NCBI GenBank assembly: GCA_016710595.1
Contig: JADJVM010000006.1
Coordinates: 1 to 64,000 of the forward strand
Reading direction: 5' to 3'
DNA from: Niastella sp.
Lineage (GTDB): Bacteria; Bacteroidota; Bacteroidia; Chitinophagales; Chitinophagaceae
DNA length: 64,000 nucleotides
In this document: piece by piece, positions 53,948 through 62,846 of the stretch
Numbering within the stretch: position 1 is the first letter of the stretch
Layout of the letters: each line of letters opens with the position of its first letter
The notes under the pieces: model-generated
What the model saw: the letters and a program-made list of their open reading frames with translations, nothing else
Told to the model about the DNA's origin: nothing
The model's database searches: none
Position numbers and translations under genes: made by a program

Positions 53948-55879
53948 ATGTCTTTTAATATTAATAAACAATTAAACGCAGACGAACAGGAGCCAAAAGC
54001 CACTGAGGTCGATGAGCAAACTGCGACAACAAATGAGCCTGTTCAAACTGAAACAGAAACAAAATCAGAACCCGTAGCAACAGCACATGATGATTTTGAC
54101 TGGAGCAGGGATAAAAGAAACATTTCTGCTTACAGCCAGGAAGAAAAAGAAAAGTACGACAAAGTATATGAAGGTACTTTCAAACAAATTAATGATGGTG
54201 AAATGATCGAGGCTACTGTAGAATCATTGACCAAAACTGATGCGGTAGTAAACATTGGCTTCAAAAGCGATGGCCTTATTTCTTTAAACGAATTCAGGGA
54301 CATACCCGGAGGCGTAAAAGTAGGCGATGTGGTAGAAGTAATGGTTGTAGAAAAAGAAGACAGGGATGGTAACCTGAACCTGAGCAGAAAATCTGCACGT
54401 ATTACAAGGGCCTGGGAAAAAATAATGGAAGTAAACAAAACCGGTGAAATTGTTACCGGTATTGTTACCAGCAAAACAAAAGGTGGACTTATAGTAGATG
54501 TATTTGGAATGGAAACCTTCTTACCGGGATCCCAAATTGACGTAAAACCAGTTACTGATTACGACCAGTTTGTAGGTAAAACCATGGAATTTAAAGTGGT
54601 GAAAATTAATGAAGCCATTAAAAATGCAGTGGTATCACATAAAGCACTTATTGAAAGCGATATTGAAGCACAAAGAGCTGAAATTATCGGTAAACTGGAA
54701 AAAGGACAAGTACTGGAAGGTACTATCAAAAACATCACTGACTTTGGTGCATTCCTTGACCTTGGCGGTTTAGATGGCTTACTGTATATCACAGATATTT
54801 CATGGGGTCGTATCACACATCCTTCAGAAGTGTTGAAATTAGATCAGAAATTAAATGTGGTAGTATTAGACTTTGATGATGACAAAAAACGCATCAGCCT
54901 GGGCTTAAAACAATTAACCCCTCACCCATGGGATACCTTAGCAGAAAACATTAAAGAAGGAGAAATTGTAAAAGGTAAAGTAGTGAATATTGAAGATTAT
55001 GGTGCTTTCCTCGAAATGATGCCTGGTGTAGAAGGCCTTGTTCACGTAAGCGAAATTACATGGGCTAATACACCAATTAATGCAAAAGAATTCTTTAACC
55101 TGGGGGATGAATATGAAGCCAAGGTGGTAACCTTAGATAAAGAAACCCGCAAAATGAGCCTTTCTATCAAACAAATGACAGAAGACCCATGGAGCACTAT
55201 TGAAACACGTTTCCCCGAAGGAAGCAAACACAATGGCGTAGTTAAAAACATTACTCCTTATGGTGTGTTTGTAGAGCTTGCAACCGGTATTGGTGGTATG
55301 ATCCATATCAGTGACCTGAGTTGGTTAAGGCGCTTTAATAACCCAAGTGAATATACCAAAGTGGGTAGCGATATAGAAGTTATCATTCTTAATATTGATA
55401 AAGAAAGCCGCAAATTACAATTGGGCCATAAACAATTAGAAGAAGATCCCTGGAATGCACTGGAAGCCACTTTTGGAATTGGTTCAATACATGAAGGAAC
55501 AGTTATTAAGAAAGACGATAAAGGCGCCATGGTTCAGCTCCCTTATGGTTTAGAAGGATTTACTCCGGCCCGCCATTGCGTGAAAGAAGATGGTAAAACT
55601 TTAACGCTTGATGAGGTAGCTAACTTTATGGTAATAGAATTTGAACGCAGCGATAAACGCATCATACTAAGCCATACCCGTAGCTGGGAACAAGTGCAGG
55701 AAGAAGAACATCATGCACAGGTAAAAGAGAAAAAGGCAGAAGCTGAATCAACAAAAAAAGCTGTGAAGAACATTCAAAGCAAAGTTGAAAAAACTACCTT
55801 AGGTGACCTTGGCGCACTGGCTGATATTAAAGCCAAACTAGATAATGAAAATAGCGATTCAGACGCTAAGCCTGAATAA
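53948..55879 (+). CDS. rpsA: 30S ribosomal protein S1
   Basis: S1 recruits and unfolds mRNA on the 30S subunit. The 643-residue protein has an acidic, Glu/Thr-rich N-terminal extension of about 75 residues that is specific to this lineage. Then come about six S1 (OB-fold) domains, e.g. IEATVESLTKTDAVVNIGFKSDG, EGTIKNITDFGAFLDLGG, VKGKVVNIEDYGAFLEM, HNGVVKNITPYGVFVELATG and HEGTVIKKDDKGAMVQL. A Lys/Glu-rich C-terminus follows. Bacteroidota usually lack strong Shine-Dalgarno sites, so S1 may matter more for initiation; this is general context. A terminator follows. Confidence 0.95.
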   Translation: MSFNINKQLNADEQEPKATEVDEQTATTNEPVQTETETKSEPVATAHDDFDWSRDKRNISAYSQEEKEKYDKVYEGTFKQINDGEMIEATVESLTKTDAVVNIGFKSDGLISLNEFRDIPGGVKVGDVVEVMVVEKEDRDGNLNLSRKSARITRAWEKIMEVNKTGEIVTGIVTSKTKGGLIVDVFGMETFLPGSQIDVKPVTDYDQFVGKTMEFKVVKINEAIKNAVVSHKALIESDIEAQRAEIIGKLEKGQVLEGTIKNITDFGAFLDLGGLDGLLYITDISWGRITHPSEVLKLDQKLNVVVLDFDDDKKRISLGLKQLTPHPWDTLAENIKEGEIVKGKVVNIEDYGAFLEMMPGVEGLVHVSEITWANTPINAKEFFNLGDEYEAKVVTLDKETRKMSLSIKQMTEDPWSTIETRFPEGSKHNGVVKNITPYGVFVELATGIGGMIHISDLSWLRRFNNPSEYTKVGSDIEVIILNIDKESRKLQLGHKQLEEDPWNALEATFGIGSIHEGTVIKKDDKGAMVQLPYGLEGFTPARHCVKEDGKTLTLDEVANFMVIEFERSDKRIILSHTRSWEQVQEEEHHAQVKEKKAEAESTKKAVKNIQSKVEKTTLGDLGALADIKAKLDNENSDSDAKPE

Positions 55880-55899
55880 TGCTTTTTTAAATTAAATAC

Positions 55900-55928
55900 A
55901 AGCTGCTCAAATCGAGCAGCTTTTTTTT
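55900..55928 (+). terminator. Intrinsic terminator of rpsA
   Basis: Perfect 9-bp stem (55900-55908 with 55914-55922), five-base loop, followed by a run of T, 20 bases after the rpsA stop. Confidence 0.93.
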
Positions 55929-56061
55929 GCCCTGATGTATATTATATTCTTTAAAAAAATGCAGGAGCCCAATATTAAAACCGCAGGAGTTATAATATAA
56001 AAAAATAAGTAAAGAACATGGCATCAACTTTGAATGAATAGTATTACAAAATATTATTATT

Positions 56062-56532
56062 ATGAAAGTTAATATCGGCATTACCGAAAAAAACAGGCAG
56101 ACAGTTGCCTTAGAACTCAATAAAATTCTTGCCAGTGAACATGTATTATATAACAAAACCCGCAATTATCATTGGAGTGTAGAAGGCCCCAGTTTTATGG
56201 AATTTCATAAATTATACGAAGTCCAATATACCGATTTGGCCCACATCATTGATGAAATTGCAGAACGTATCAGAACGATTGGTCATTTTGCAGAAGGCCG
56301 TTTAAAAGAAATACTCAGGTTGGCTTCATTAGAAGAACCTGAAGTTCCCACAAAACAAGAAGAACAAATTGAAAACCTGGCAAGCGACCATGAAACCATT
56401 GTACAGCAACTCAGGAAACTCATTAAAGCATTTGATGAAAAGTATAAAGATATTGGCAGCTCTGACTTTGCTACCGGCCTGCTGAAACAGCATGAAAAAA
56501 TGGCCTGGATGTTGAGAAGTTATTTAAGATAA
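56062..56532 (+). CDS. dps: Dps-family DNA-protecting ferritin
   Basis: Dps dodecamers oxidise and store iron with H2O2 and can coat DNA. The 156-residue protein has the ferroxidase ligands at family spacing: His37 (NYHWSVEGP), His49 (FHKLYE), Asp64 and Glu68 (HIIDEIAERI). There is no long Lys-rich N-terminal tail, so DNA binding may be weak. Given OxyR and catalase in the same window, peroxide induction is plausible, but no OxyR-type site was seen upstream. The 182-base gap to rpsA holds only the terminator and AT-rich sequence. Confidence 0.93.
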   Translation: MKVNIGITEKNRQTVALELNKILASEHVLYNKTRNYHWSVEGPSFMEFHKLYEVQYTDLAHIIDEIAERIRTIGHFAEGRLKEILRLASLEEPEVPTKQEEQIENLASDHETIVQQLRKLIKAFDEKYKDIGSSDFATGLLKQHEKMAWMLRSYLR

Positions 56533-56544
56533 TATCGTTGAAAG

Positions 56545-56937
56545 CTATTCCTTATTTTTTATCTTCATATCAGGCACAAGTGATACAATAAAAAGAAGAA
56601 TGGACAATCCCAACATTAAGAAAATACCTGCTTTTTTTTCGGGGCAATAAGCATTGTAACAAGAGGTATATAAAATATATGTTTTAATAGAATAAGCTAC
56701 TAAAATACCGGCTACAAATATATGTGCTCTTTTAGCCCACAGTTTGGGCAATAATATCAACAAACTACTGAGTAAGGTTAAAAAGATAATAAACTTACCC
56801 GGTTTTCCATAAGCATTATTTTGTGAAAAAAAACCTGTGAAGTTCTTTTGTACATCTGCATGATACGTCCAGGGGATAAAGCATACTGCTATTAATGCGA
56901 TACAGATGAATAAACCGATCCATTTACTATATTTCAT
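56545..56937 (-). CDS. Small four-helix membrane protein
   Basis: A 130-residue inner-membrane protein with hydrophobic helices at about 7-24, 48-64, 70-88 and 103-120. The first is followed by a short outside loop (WTYHADVQKNFTGFF), and two Cys lie in TSCYNAYCPEKK between the third and fourth helices. No family recognised. It converges with dps, 12 bases apart. Confidence 0.65.
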   Translation of the reverse strand: MKYSKWIGLFICIALIAVCFIPWTYHADVQKNFTGFFSQNNAYGKPGKFIIFLTLLSSLLILLPKLWAKRAHIFVAGILVAYSIKTYILYTSCYNAYCPEKKAGIFLMLGLSILLFIVSLVPDMKIKNKE

Positions 56938-56950
56938 CCTGTTTAAATTA

Positions 56951-56980
56951 AAGGCCTATAAGTTGTTCTTACAGGCCTTT
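56951..56980 (-). terminator. Intrinsic terminator of tRNA-Cys
   Basis: Inverted repeat with arms AAGGCCTATAAG and CTTACAGGCCTT (one mismatch) directly after the tRNA 3' end on the minus strand, with flanking A/T runs. Confidence 0.7.
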
Positions 56981-56983
56981 TAG

Positions 56984-57054
56984 AGGTCCCTAGCGGATTC
57001 GAACCGCTGTAGAAGCTTTTGCAGAGCTTTGCCTAGCCACTCGGCCAAAGGACC
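56984..57054 (-). tRNA. tRNA-Cys (GCA)
   Basis: 71-base tRNA. The acceptor stem GGTCCTT pairs with AGGGACC (one G-T), discriminator T. The anticodon stem-loop AAGCT-CTGCAAA-AGCTT gives anticodon GCA. The T-arm contains GGTTCGAATCC. CCA not encoded. Confidence 0.96.
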
Positions 57055-57163
57055 TGGTTTAGAAAAAAAATCAACCTATTATTTAGGTTGATTTACGATG
57101 TAGCAAAAATAGGGTATTTTTATCCATATTTTCAAACGAAAAAAGATAAAATTAAACTTTGTT

Positions 57164-58042
57164 ATGAATCAAATAGCTCCATCTGAATTAATCATAAATG
57201 ACCGTGGCGCCATCTACCACATCAATTGCAGGCCCGAAGAAATTGCTCAAACCATTATAACCGTAGGCGACCCGGACAGGGTAAAGGAAGTAAGTAAATA
57301 TTTTGACAAAATTGAATTTAAAAATCAACACCGTGAATTTGTAACACATACCGGTCTTTTAGGTAAAAAAAGAATTTCAGTTACCAGCACCGGTATCGGG
57401 CCAGATAATATTGATATTGTAATGAATGAACTGGATGCATTGGTGAATATAGATTTTGAAACCAGGATGATTAAAGAAAAATTAACCTCTCTTAATATCA
57501 TCAGGGTTGGCACAGCTGGTTCTTTACAGGCAGAAATTCCGGTAGATCATTTTGTAGCCAGTACCCACGCAATTGGCTTAGATAATGTATTAAATTATTA
57601 CATACATTCTAATAATGAAGAAGATAAACAGGTGCTGCAGGCATTTAATACCCATACCCAACTTCACCAGGGTATTTCTCATCCTTATATTTCAGGCGCT
57701 TCTATAAATTTACTTAAACAATTTGTTTCCGGATATCACCAGGGAATTACGGTTACCTGCCCTGGTTTTTATGGCCCGCAGGGGCGTGTATTGCGGATGG
57801 GGCTCACGCACCCTCATCTCATTGACCGGCTTACGAGTTTTAATTTTGGTAACCACCGCATTGCCAATTTTGAAATGGAAACTTCAGCTATTTATGGGAT
57901 GGGTAAAATTCTTGGCCACCAATGTTTATCGTTAAGCGCAATAGTTGCCAACCGCATTAGCAAAGAATTTAGTAAAGACGGTGCAGCCGCTATAGAAAAC
58001 CTGATTAAAAAAACCCTCAGTACGATAGAGGAGCGTGTTTAA
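57164..58042 (+). CDS. Nucleoside phosphorylase, uridine phosphorylase-like
   Basis: A 292-residue PNP/UDP-family phosphorylase that splits a nucleoside with phosphate. Visible are TVGDPDRV (phosphate binding), VTSTGIGPDNIDIVMNEL, IRVGTAGSLQ (conserved RxGTxG), and NFEMETSAIYGMGKILGHQ with the ribose-binding Glu-Met-Glu. The FYGPQGR segment is typical of uridine phosphorylase-like members. It might feed nucleobases into catabolism, but it is 40 kb from the purine operon. The dapF gene follows after 46 bases, so the two may be co-transcribed. Confidence 0.9.
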   Translation: MNQIAPSELIINDRGAIYHINCRPEEIAQTIITVGDPDRVKEVSKYFDKIEFKNQHREFVTHTGLLGKKRISVTSTGIGPDNIDIVMNELDALVNIDFETRMIKEKLTSLNIIRVGTAGSLQAEIPVDHFVASTHAIGLDNVLNYYIHSNNEEDKQVLQAFNTHTQLHQGISHPYISGASINLLKQFVSGYHQGITVTCPGFYGPQGRVLRMGLTHPHLIDRLTSFNFGNHRIANFEMETSAIYGMGKILGHQCLSLSAIVANRISKEFSKDGAAAIENLIKKTLSTIEERV

Positions 58043-58088
58043 AATATATGTAATCTCAACACCTATTTTCTTATTCAAATAGTTAATT

Positions 58089-58877
58089 ATGCAAGTTCTG
58101 TTTTTTAAATATCAAGGCACAGGCAATGATTTTATTATTCTTGATAACAGGGAAAAAATATTTGATGGCCTCACCCAAAAGCAAATTAATAAAATGTGTA
58201 ACCGCCGTTTTGGGATAGGCGCCGATGGTTTAATTATGCTGGAAAACATGGAGGGATACGATTTCAAAATGATTTACTTCAATGCGGATGGCAATCCCAG
58301 TACAATGTGTGGAAACGGGGGCAGGTGTTTGGTTCAGTTTGCAAAAGACCAGGGCATCAGTAAATACACTTATTATTTTACAGCTCCTGATGGCGACCAT
58401 GAAGCAGAAATTGATAATTATGGAAATATTCGTTTAAAGATGAAAGATGTAAACGGTTTAGAAGAACATACAACCTATGCCCTGGTAGATACCGGCTCAC
58501 CTCATTATATAAAATTGACGAATAATATAGAAAAAGTAGATGTTGTGGAAGAAGGCCGTGCAATAAGAAACAGTAAACCTTTTGCCGAACAAGGCATAAA
58601 TGTAAATTTTGTGGAACCCGGTAATGATGATTCTATTTTTGTACGAACATATGAAAGGGGGGTAGAAGATGAAACCATGAGTTGTGGTACAGGTGTAACT
58701 GCTTCTGCCCTCTTAAATGCACATAATAACAGGGGATTTAACCGGGTAGAAGTAAAAACACCTGGAGGTGTGCTAAGCGTAGAATTTAATAAAGTTGCCG
58801 ATGATGTTTTTGAAAATATATGGCTATGTGGCCCTGCCAATTTTGTTTATAAAGGCGAGATAGAAGTAGAAGATTAA
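58089..58877 (+). CDS. dapF: Diaminopimelate epimerase
   Basis: Cofactor-free racemase making meso-diaminopimelate for lysine and peptidoglycan. The 262-residue protein has the two catalytic Cys: Cys74 in STMCGNGGRC and Cys199 in MSCGTGVTAS. It starts FFKYQGTGNDFIILDN, the standard N-terminus. The CorA-like gene follows after 31 bases and NUDIX after that, suggesting a co-directional cluster of unrelated housekeeping genes. Confidence 0.96.
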   Translation: MQVLFFKYQGTGNDFIILDNREKIFDGLTQKQINKMCNRRFGIGADGLIMLENMEGYDFKMIYFNADGNPSTMCGNGGRCLVQFAKDQGISKYTYYFTAPDGDHEAEIDNYGNIRLKMKDVNGLEEHTTYALVDTGSPHYIKLTNNIEKVDVVEEGRAIRNSKPFAEQGINVNFVEPGNDDSIFVRTYERGVEDETMSCGTGVTASALLNAHNNRGFNRVEVKTPGGVLSVEFNKVADDVFENIWLCGPANFVYKGEIEVED

Positions 58878-58908
58878 TAGATAGCTTACAACTGCACACA
58901 AAAAATAA

Positions 58909-59847
58909 ATGATACAGTACTTTAACATCGAAGATAAAAAAACAGTCGCCACTGATAAGCCAGGATCAGGAACATGGGTAAATGTATTGCCACCCCTGAA
59001 ACAGGAAGAGTTTTCAGAACTTAGTAATACCCTGGACATCCCAATTGATTTCTTAAAAGATTCTCTTGATATAGATGAACGCAGCCGGTATGAAGCAGAA
59101 GACAATGTAAAACTCATTGTGATAAAAACACCCACCGAAAATAATTCTTTTAATGAGAGTGATGCATTTTATGTTACCATCCCTATTTGTATTATACTTA
59201 CCACCGGGCAAATTGTTACCGTAAACTCATTTGAAAATGAAGCGATCAAAAAATTTTTAAACAGTTTCCAAAATCGCCATCCCAATAATAAAAATATGAT
59301 GGTGCTTAAAATATTCGAAAAGATTACATTCAATTTCCAGGAATATTTAAAAGAAATAAACAACCGCAGGAATGCTTTAGAGCAAAAGCTGTATGATTCT
59401 AACCGCAATGAAGAGCTTTTTCAATTAATGCGCATTCAAAAAAGCCTGGTGTACTTTGTAACTGCATTAAGAAGCAATGAACTACTAATGATGAAACTGG
59501 CCCGTACTAATTTCTTATTACTGAATGAAGACGAAAAAGATTTATTGGATGATCTGGTGATTGAAACCAGCCAGGCATTGGAGACTGCCCATACCTACAC
59601 CAATATACTTAGCAGTACCCTGGATGCCTATGCCAGTATCATAAGTAACAATCAAAACCAGGTATTAAAACGCCTGGCAACCCTTACCATTTTACTCAGC
59701 ATACCGGTATTAATAGCCAGCATCTATGGCATGAATGTACCTTTGCCCTTTCAACAATCTCATTTTGCATTTTGGGTACCCCTGGTTATTTCCTTTATTA
59801 TTTTAGGCTATGCCATCTATAATTTTATTGTTCGTAATAAAAAATAA
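58909..59847 (+). CDS. CorA-family divalent cation transporter
   Basis: A 312-residue Mg2+/Co2+ channel-like transporter of the inner membrane. A large cytoplasmic alpha/beta N-terminal domain is followed by a long helix (about 140-240). Two C-terminal helices follow (about 255-275 and 285-305) with the signature YGMNVPLP, containing GMN, between them. Length is normal. The NUDIX gene starts two bases after the stop, so they are likely co-transcribed. Confidence 0.94.
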   Translation: MIQYFNIEDKKTVATDKPGSGTWVNVLPPLKQEEFSELSNTLDIPIDFLKDSLDIDERSRYEAEDNVKLIVIKTPTENNSFNESDAFYVTIPICIILTTGQIVTVNSFENEAIKKFLNSFQNRHPNNKNMMVLKIFEKITFNFQEYLKEINNRRNALEQKLYDSNRNEELFQLMRIQKSLVYFVTALRSNELLMMKLARTNFLLLNEDEKDLLDDLVIETSQALETAHTYTNILSSTLDAYASIISNNQNQVLKRLATLTILLSIPVLIASIYGMNVPLPFQQSHFAFWVPLVISFIILGYAIYNFIVRNKK

Positions 59848-59849
59848 AT

Positions 59850-60302
59850 ATGTTTAATATTCGGGTATATGGCATATTAATAAATAAAGAGAAACAAGTG
59901 CTATTAAGTGATGAATGTATCCAGGGTAAATTCTACACAAAATACCCGGGAGGTGGTTTAGAATTTGGAGAAGGTACCCGTGCTTGTTTAGAAAGAGAAT
60001 TTATGGAAGAGATGCAACTTCGGGTACGGGTAGGCGATCATATTTACACTACAGATTTTTATCAGCAAAGTGCATTCAACCCGGCTCATCAAATCATCAG
60101 TATTTATTATTTTGTGAAAGCCCTTGCCCCTATTACTGTTCCGCTCCATAGCAAGGCATTTGATTTTGACCCCCTTCTCATTTCAAAGCAACAAATAATA
60201 CCCGAGAGTTTTCGATTTATTGACTGGGACCTCTTACAAGAAAACGAACTCACCCTACCCATTGATAAGCTAGTTACTAAAATTATTAAAAATAATGCCT
60301 GA
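59850..60302 (+). CDS. NUDIX hydrolase
   Basis: A 150-residue pyrophosphohydrolase. The Nudix box is GGGLEFGEGTRACLEREFMEEM (Gx5Ex7REx2EE pattern; key residues Gly, Glu, Arg-Glu and Glu-Glu). The rest has a beta-rich Nudix fold with YYFVKAL. The substrate cannot be predicted; the family covers modified nucleotides, sugars and dinucleotides. It overlaps the following GNAT gene by eight bases. Confidence 0.92.
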   Translation: MFNIRVYGILINKEKQVLLSDECIQGKFYTKYPGGGLEFGEGTRACLEREFMEEMQLRVRVGDHIYTTDFYQQSAFNPAHQIISIYYFVKALAPITVPLHSKAFDFDPLLISKQQIIPESFRFIDWDLLQENELTLPIDKLVTKIIKNNA

Positions 60303-60891
60303 GCCATACATTATCCCCGTATTATTAGAAAATCAAAGGACGATACTGGAACCATTGTTACCAGGCCATTTCAACGAATTATGGAAAGTAGCTGCACATC
60401 CTGAAATATGGGAGTTTACCATTCAAAAAATAAAAACACAACAAGCTTTTGAAATTTATTTTAATACCGCATTAAAAGAAAAAGAAAACAATCAAAGTTG
60501 CCCTTTCGCTATTTATGACAAGCAACTAAATGCTTTTGTAGGCTGCACCCGCTTAGGCAATATTGTGAAAGAGCATAAGCGGGCTGAAATAGGATGGACA
60601 TGGTATGATCCTGCTGTACAAAGAACGGGTATTAACAAAGCCTGCAAACATCTCCTGTTGCATTATGGTTTTAATACCATTGGTTTAAACAGGATTGAAC
60701 TTAAAACAGCTGCTACCAATTTAAAATCAAGAGGTGCAATATTAAAAATTGGCGCTACACAAGAAGGCATTTTTCGCCATCACATTATAAACGATGACGG
60801 AAGTTTGAGGGATTCTGTTTTTTTTAGTATTATAAAAACTGAATGGCCTGAGATTGAGAAAACCATATTCCCCGAATTTATTCACTCATAA
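60295..60891 (+). CDS. GNAT-family N-acetyltransferase, RimJ/RimL-like
   Basis: A 198-residue acetyltransferase. The GNAT core shows AIYDKQLNAFVGCTRLGNI, AEIGWTWYDPAVQRTGINKACKHLLLHYGF (acetyl-CoA binding region with QRTGIN) and NRIELKTAATNLKSRGAILKIGATQEG, followed by RDSVFFSIIKTEWPEI. This order is typical of the Acetyltransf_3 (RimJ/RimL) group. The acceptor is unknown. The overlap with NUDIX suggests coupled translation. Confidence 0.92.
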   Translation: MPEPYIIPVLLENQRTILEPLLPGHFNELWKVAAHPEIWEFTIQKIKTQQAFEIYFNTALKEKENNQSCPFAIYDKQLNAFVGCTRLGNIVKEHKRAEIGWTWYDPAVQRTGINKACKHLLLHYGFNTIGLNRIELKTAATNLKSRGAILKIGATQEGIFRHHIINDDGSLRDSVFFSIIKTEWPEIEKTIFPEFIHS

Positions 60892-60944
60892 GAATAGCGC
60901 TCATAGCAGCAAATATTTTATCTTAGCTCTAAATTAATTGTAAC

Positions 60945-62261
60945 ATGCCTATTTTGCCACAAATCATATTCCTACTTATCCTGGCTTATGCCAGTTGGCT
61001 TTTTGCAAAAAATATCATACAGATAAGAAAGAATATTTTTTTGGGCATCAAGGAAGACCGTACAGATCAACCCGGGCTCCGCTGGAAAAATGTTTTCTTA
61101 CTGGCATTTGGCCAAAAAAAAATGTTTAGGAACCCATTAGTGGCCATCCTGCATTTTTTTGTATATGCCGGTTTTATTATTATAAATATAGAAGTACTGG
61201 AAATTATATTAGATGGTTTACTGGGTACGCATCGTCTTTTTTTATCACCTCTGGGAAGTTTATATCCGGCATTGATCAATGCCTTTGAAATACTGGCTTT
61301 TTTGGTAATCATCTCCTGTGTTACCTTTTTAATAAGGCGAAATGGAATAAAATTAAAAAGATTCATCAGTAAAGATTTAGATGGGTGGCCCCACAGCGAT
61401 GCCAATTACATTCTTATAACCGAGATTGTATTGATGACTCTTTTTTTAACCATGAATGCTACTGACAGGTCTTTGCAATTACAAGGCCATGAACATTATA
61501 AAAACACCGGGGATTTTGTAATAAGCAGTATGCTGGTCCCTTTGTTTCAAAATATGCCAGCCAGTAGTTTAATAATTATTGAGCGGGGCGCATGGTGGCT
61601 GCATATTATTGGCATACTTGCCTTTTTAAATTATCTGCCTTATAGTAAGCACCTCCATATTTTATTAGCCTTCCCCAATGCGTACTATGCCAGTTTGAAA
61701 CCAATGGGCGAAATGGATAATATGGAATCTGTACAAAATGAAGTAAAATATATGATGCAGCCCGAACTAGCCCCTACCGGTGAAGCTGCTGCAGTAAAAT
61801 TTGGGGCAAAGGATATCATGGATCTAAGTTGGAAAAATTTATTAGATTCCTATAGTTGTACAGAATGTGGCCGTTGCACGGCTGCCTGCCCGGCAAATAT
61901 TACCGGCAAATTATTAAGCCCAAGAAAAATTATGATGGATACCAGGGATCGTACAGAAGAAGTTGGCCGCAATATAAAGGCAAATGGAGGAGCCTTTAAA
62001 GATGATGGTAAAACCCTTTTGCACCATTATATTACCACAGAAGAATTGCGGGCTTGCACTACCTGCAACGCCTGTGTACAGGAATGCCCGGTAAGCATTA
62101 GCCCGCTTGATATTATTATAGCATTAAGGCGAAACCTTATAATGGAAGAAAGTAATGCACCACAGGAATGGAACAGCATGTTCAGCAATATTGAAAACAA
62201 TTTTGCACCGTGGAAACTTAGCCCCGACGACCGTGATAAATGGGCTACCGAAATGGAATGA
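60945..62261 (+). CDS. Membrane (Fe-S) oxidoreductase subunit with two 4Fe-4S clusters
   Basis: A 438-residue protein combining an N-terminal NarI-like membrane domain (hydrophobic helices about 4-22, 63-83, 112-133, 159-178 and 220-240) with a C-terminal ferredoxin-like domain. Two 4Fe-4S motifs are clear: CTECGRCTAACP near 305 and CTTCNACVQECPVSI near 370. It resembles heterodisulfide-reductase-like or glycolate-oxidase-like iron-sulfur subunits (HdrDE/GlcF family). The usual partner with a CCG domain does not follow; aroQ is convergent 31 bases downstream. It probably passes electrons between quinone and an unknown partner. Confidence 0.85.
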   Translation: MPILPQIIFLLILAYASWLFAKNIIQIRKNIFLGIKEDRTDQPGLRWKNVFLLAFGQKKMFRNPLVAILHFFVYAGFIIINIEVLEIILDGLLGTHRLFLSPLGSLYPALINAFEILAFLVIISCVTFLIRRNGIKLKRFISKDLDGWPHSDANYILITEIVLMTLFLTMNATDRSLQLQGHEHYKNTGDFVISSMLVPLFQNMPASSLIIIERGAWWLHIIGILAFLNYLPYSKHLHILLAFPNAYYASLKPMGEMDNMESVQNEVKYMMQPELAPTGEAAAVKFGAKDIMDLSWKNLLDSYSCTECGRCTAACPANITGKLLSPRKIMMDTRDRTEEVGRNIKANGGAFKDDGKTLLHHYITTEELRACTTCNACVQECPVSISPLDIIIALRRNLIMEESNAPQEWNSMFSNIENNFAPWKLSPDDRDKWATEME

Positions 62262-62292
62262 TAATTTCAAGGATCAGGAAAATAAAGTTTTC

Positions 62293-62730
62293 TTATTTTT
62301 TTTGAAAATTTTTACAAAAATAAATAACCGCCAACTCATATCCACTTAAACCCAATCCGCTAATAACGCCCACTGCTTTTGCAGATACATGAGATATTTT
62401 ACGAAACTCCTCCCTATTAAAGATATTAGAAATATGCACTTCTACCACCGGTATTTTTATTGCAGCAATGGCATCGCCAATCGCAACGGAGGTATGCGTA
62501 TAGCCCGCAGGATTTAAGATAATTGCATCCGATTGGTTACCCGCAGCCTGAATGGCATCTATCATTCCCCCTTCTATATTTGATTGTATGTATTGAAAAG
62601 CAATATCCTTAAATTTTTCTTTCAACGTCAGCAGGTAATTTTCAAAACTCTCATTACCATATACATCGGTTTCACGGCTTCCTAATAAATTCAAATTAGG
62701 CCCATTGATGATTGTAATACGAATACTCAT
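62293..62730 (-). CDS. aroQ: Type II 3-dehydroquinate dehydratase
   Basis: Dehydrates 3-dehydroquinate in the shikimate pathway. The 145-residue protein has the type II features: TIINGPNLNLLGSRETDVYG with catalytic Tyr24, ILNPAGYTHTSVAIGDAI, and EVHISNIFNREEFRKIS, with the catalytic His in EVHISN. It forms dodecamers in the family. It lies on the same strand as nusG, 116 bases downstream, but separated by a hairpin terminator. Confidence 0.96.
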   Translation of the reverse strand: MSIRITIINGPNLNLLGSRETDVYGNESFENYLLTLKEKFKDIAFQYIQSNIEGGMIDAIQAAGNQSDAIILNPAGYTHTSVAIGDAIAAIKIPVVEVHISNIFNREEFRKISHVSAKAVGVISGLGLSGYELAVIYFCKNFQKK

Positions 62731-62796
62731 TTATTAAAGTTAAAGAATCATTCTGATTGATATTGCAATTTAAAAAAGCAGGATATAATACATGAA

Positions 62797-62827
62797 AAAT
62801 CCCCATCTAAAATAAAAATGGGGATTT
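62797..62827 (-). terminator. Intrinsic terminator of nusG
   Basis: Perfect 10-bp inverted repeat (62797-62806 and 62818-62827), 11-base loop; on the minus strand it is followed by a short T-run. It lies 20 bases after the nusG stop. Confidence 0.85.
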
Positions 62828-62846
62828 ACTCAAAATATCTTTCTTG

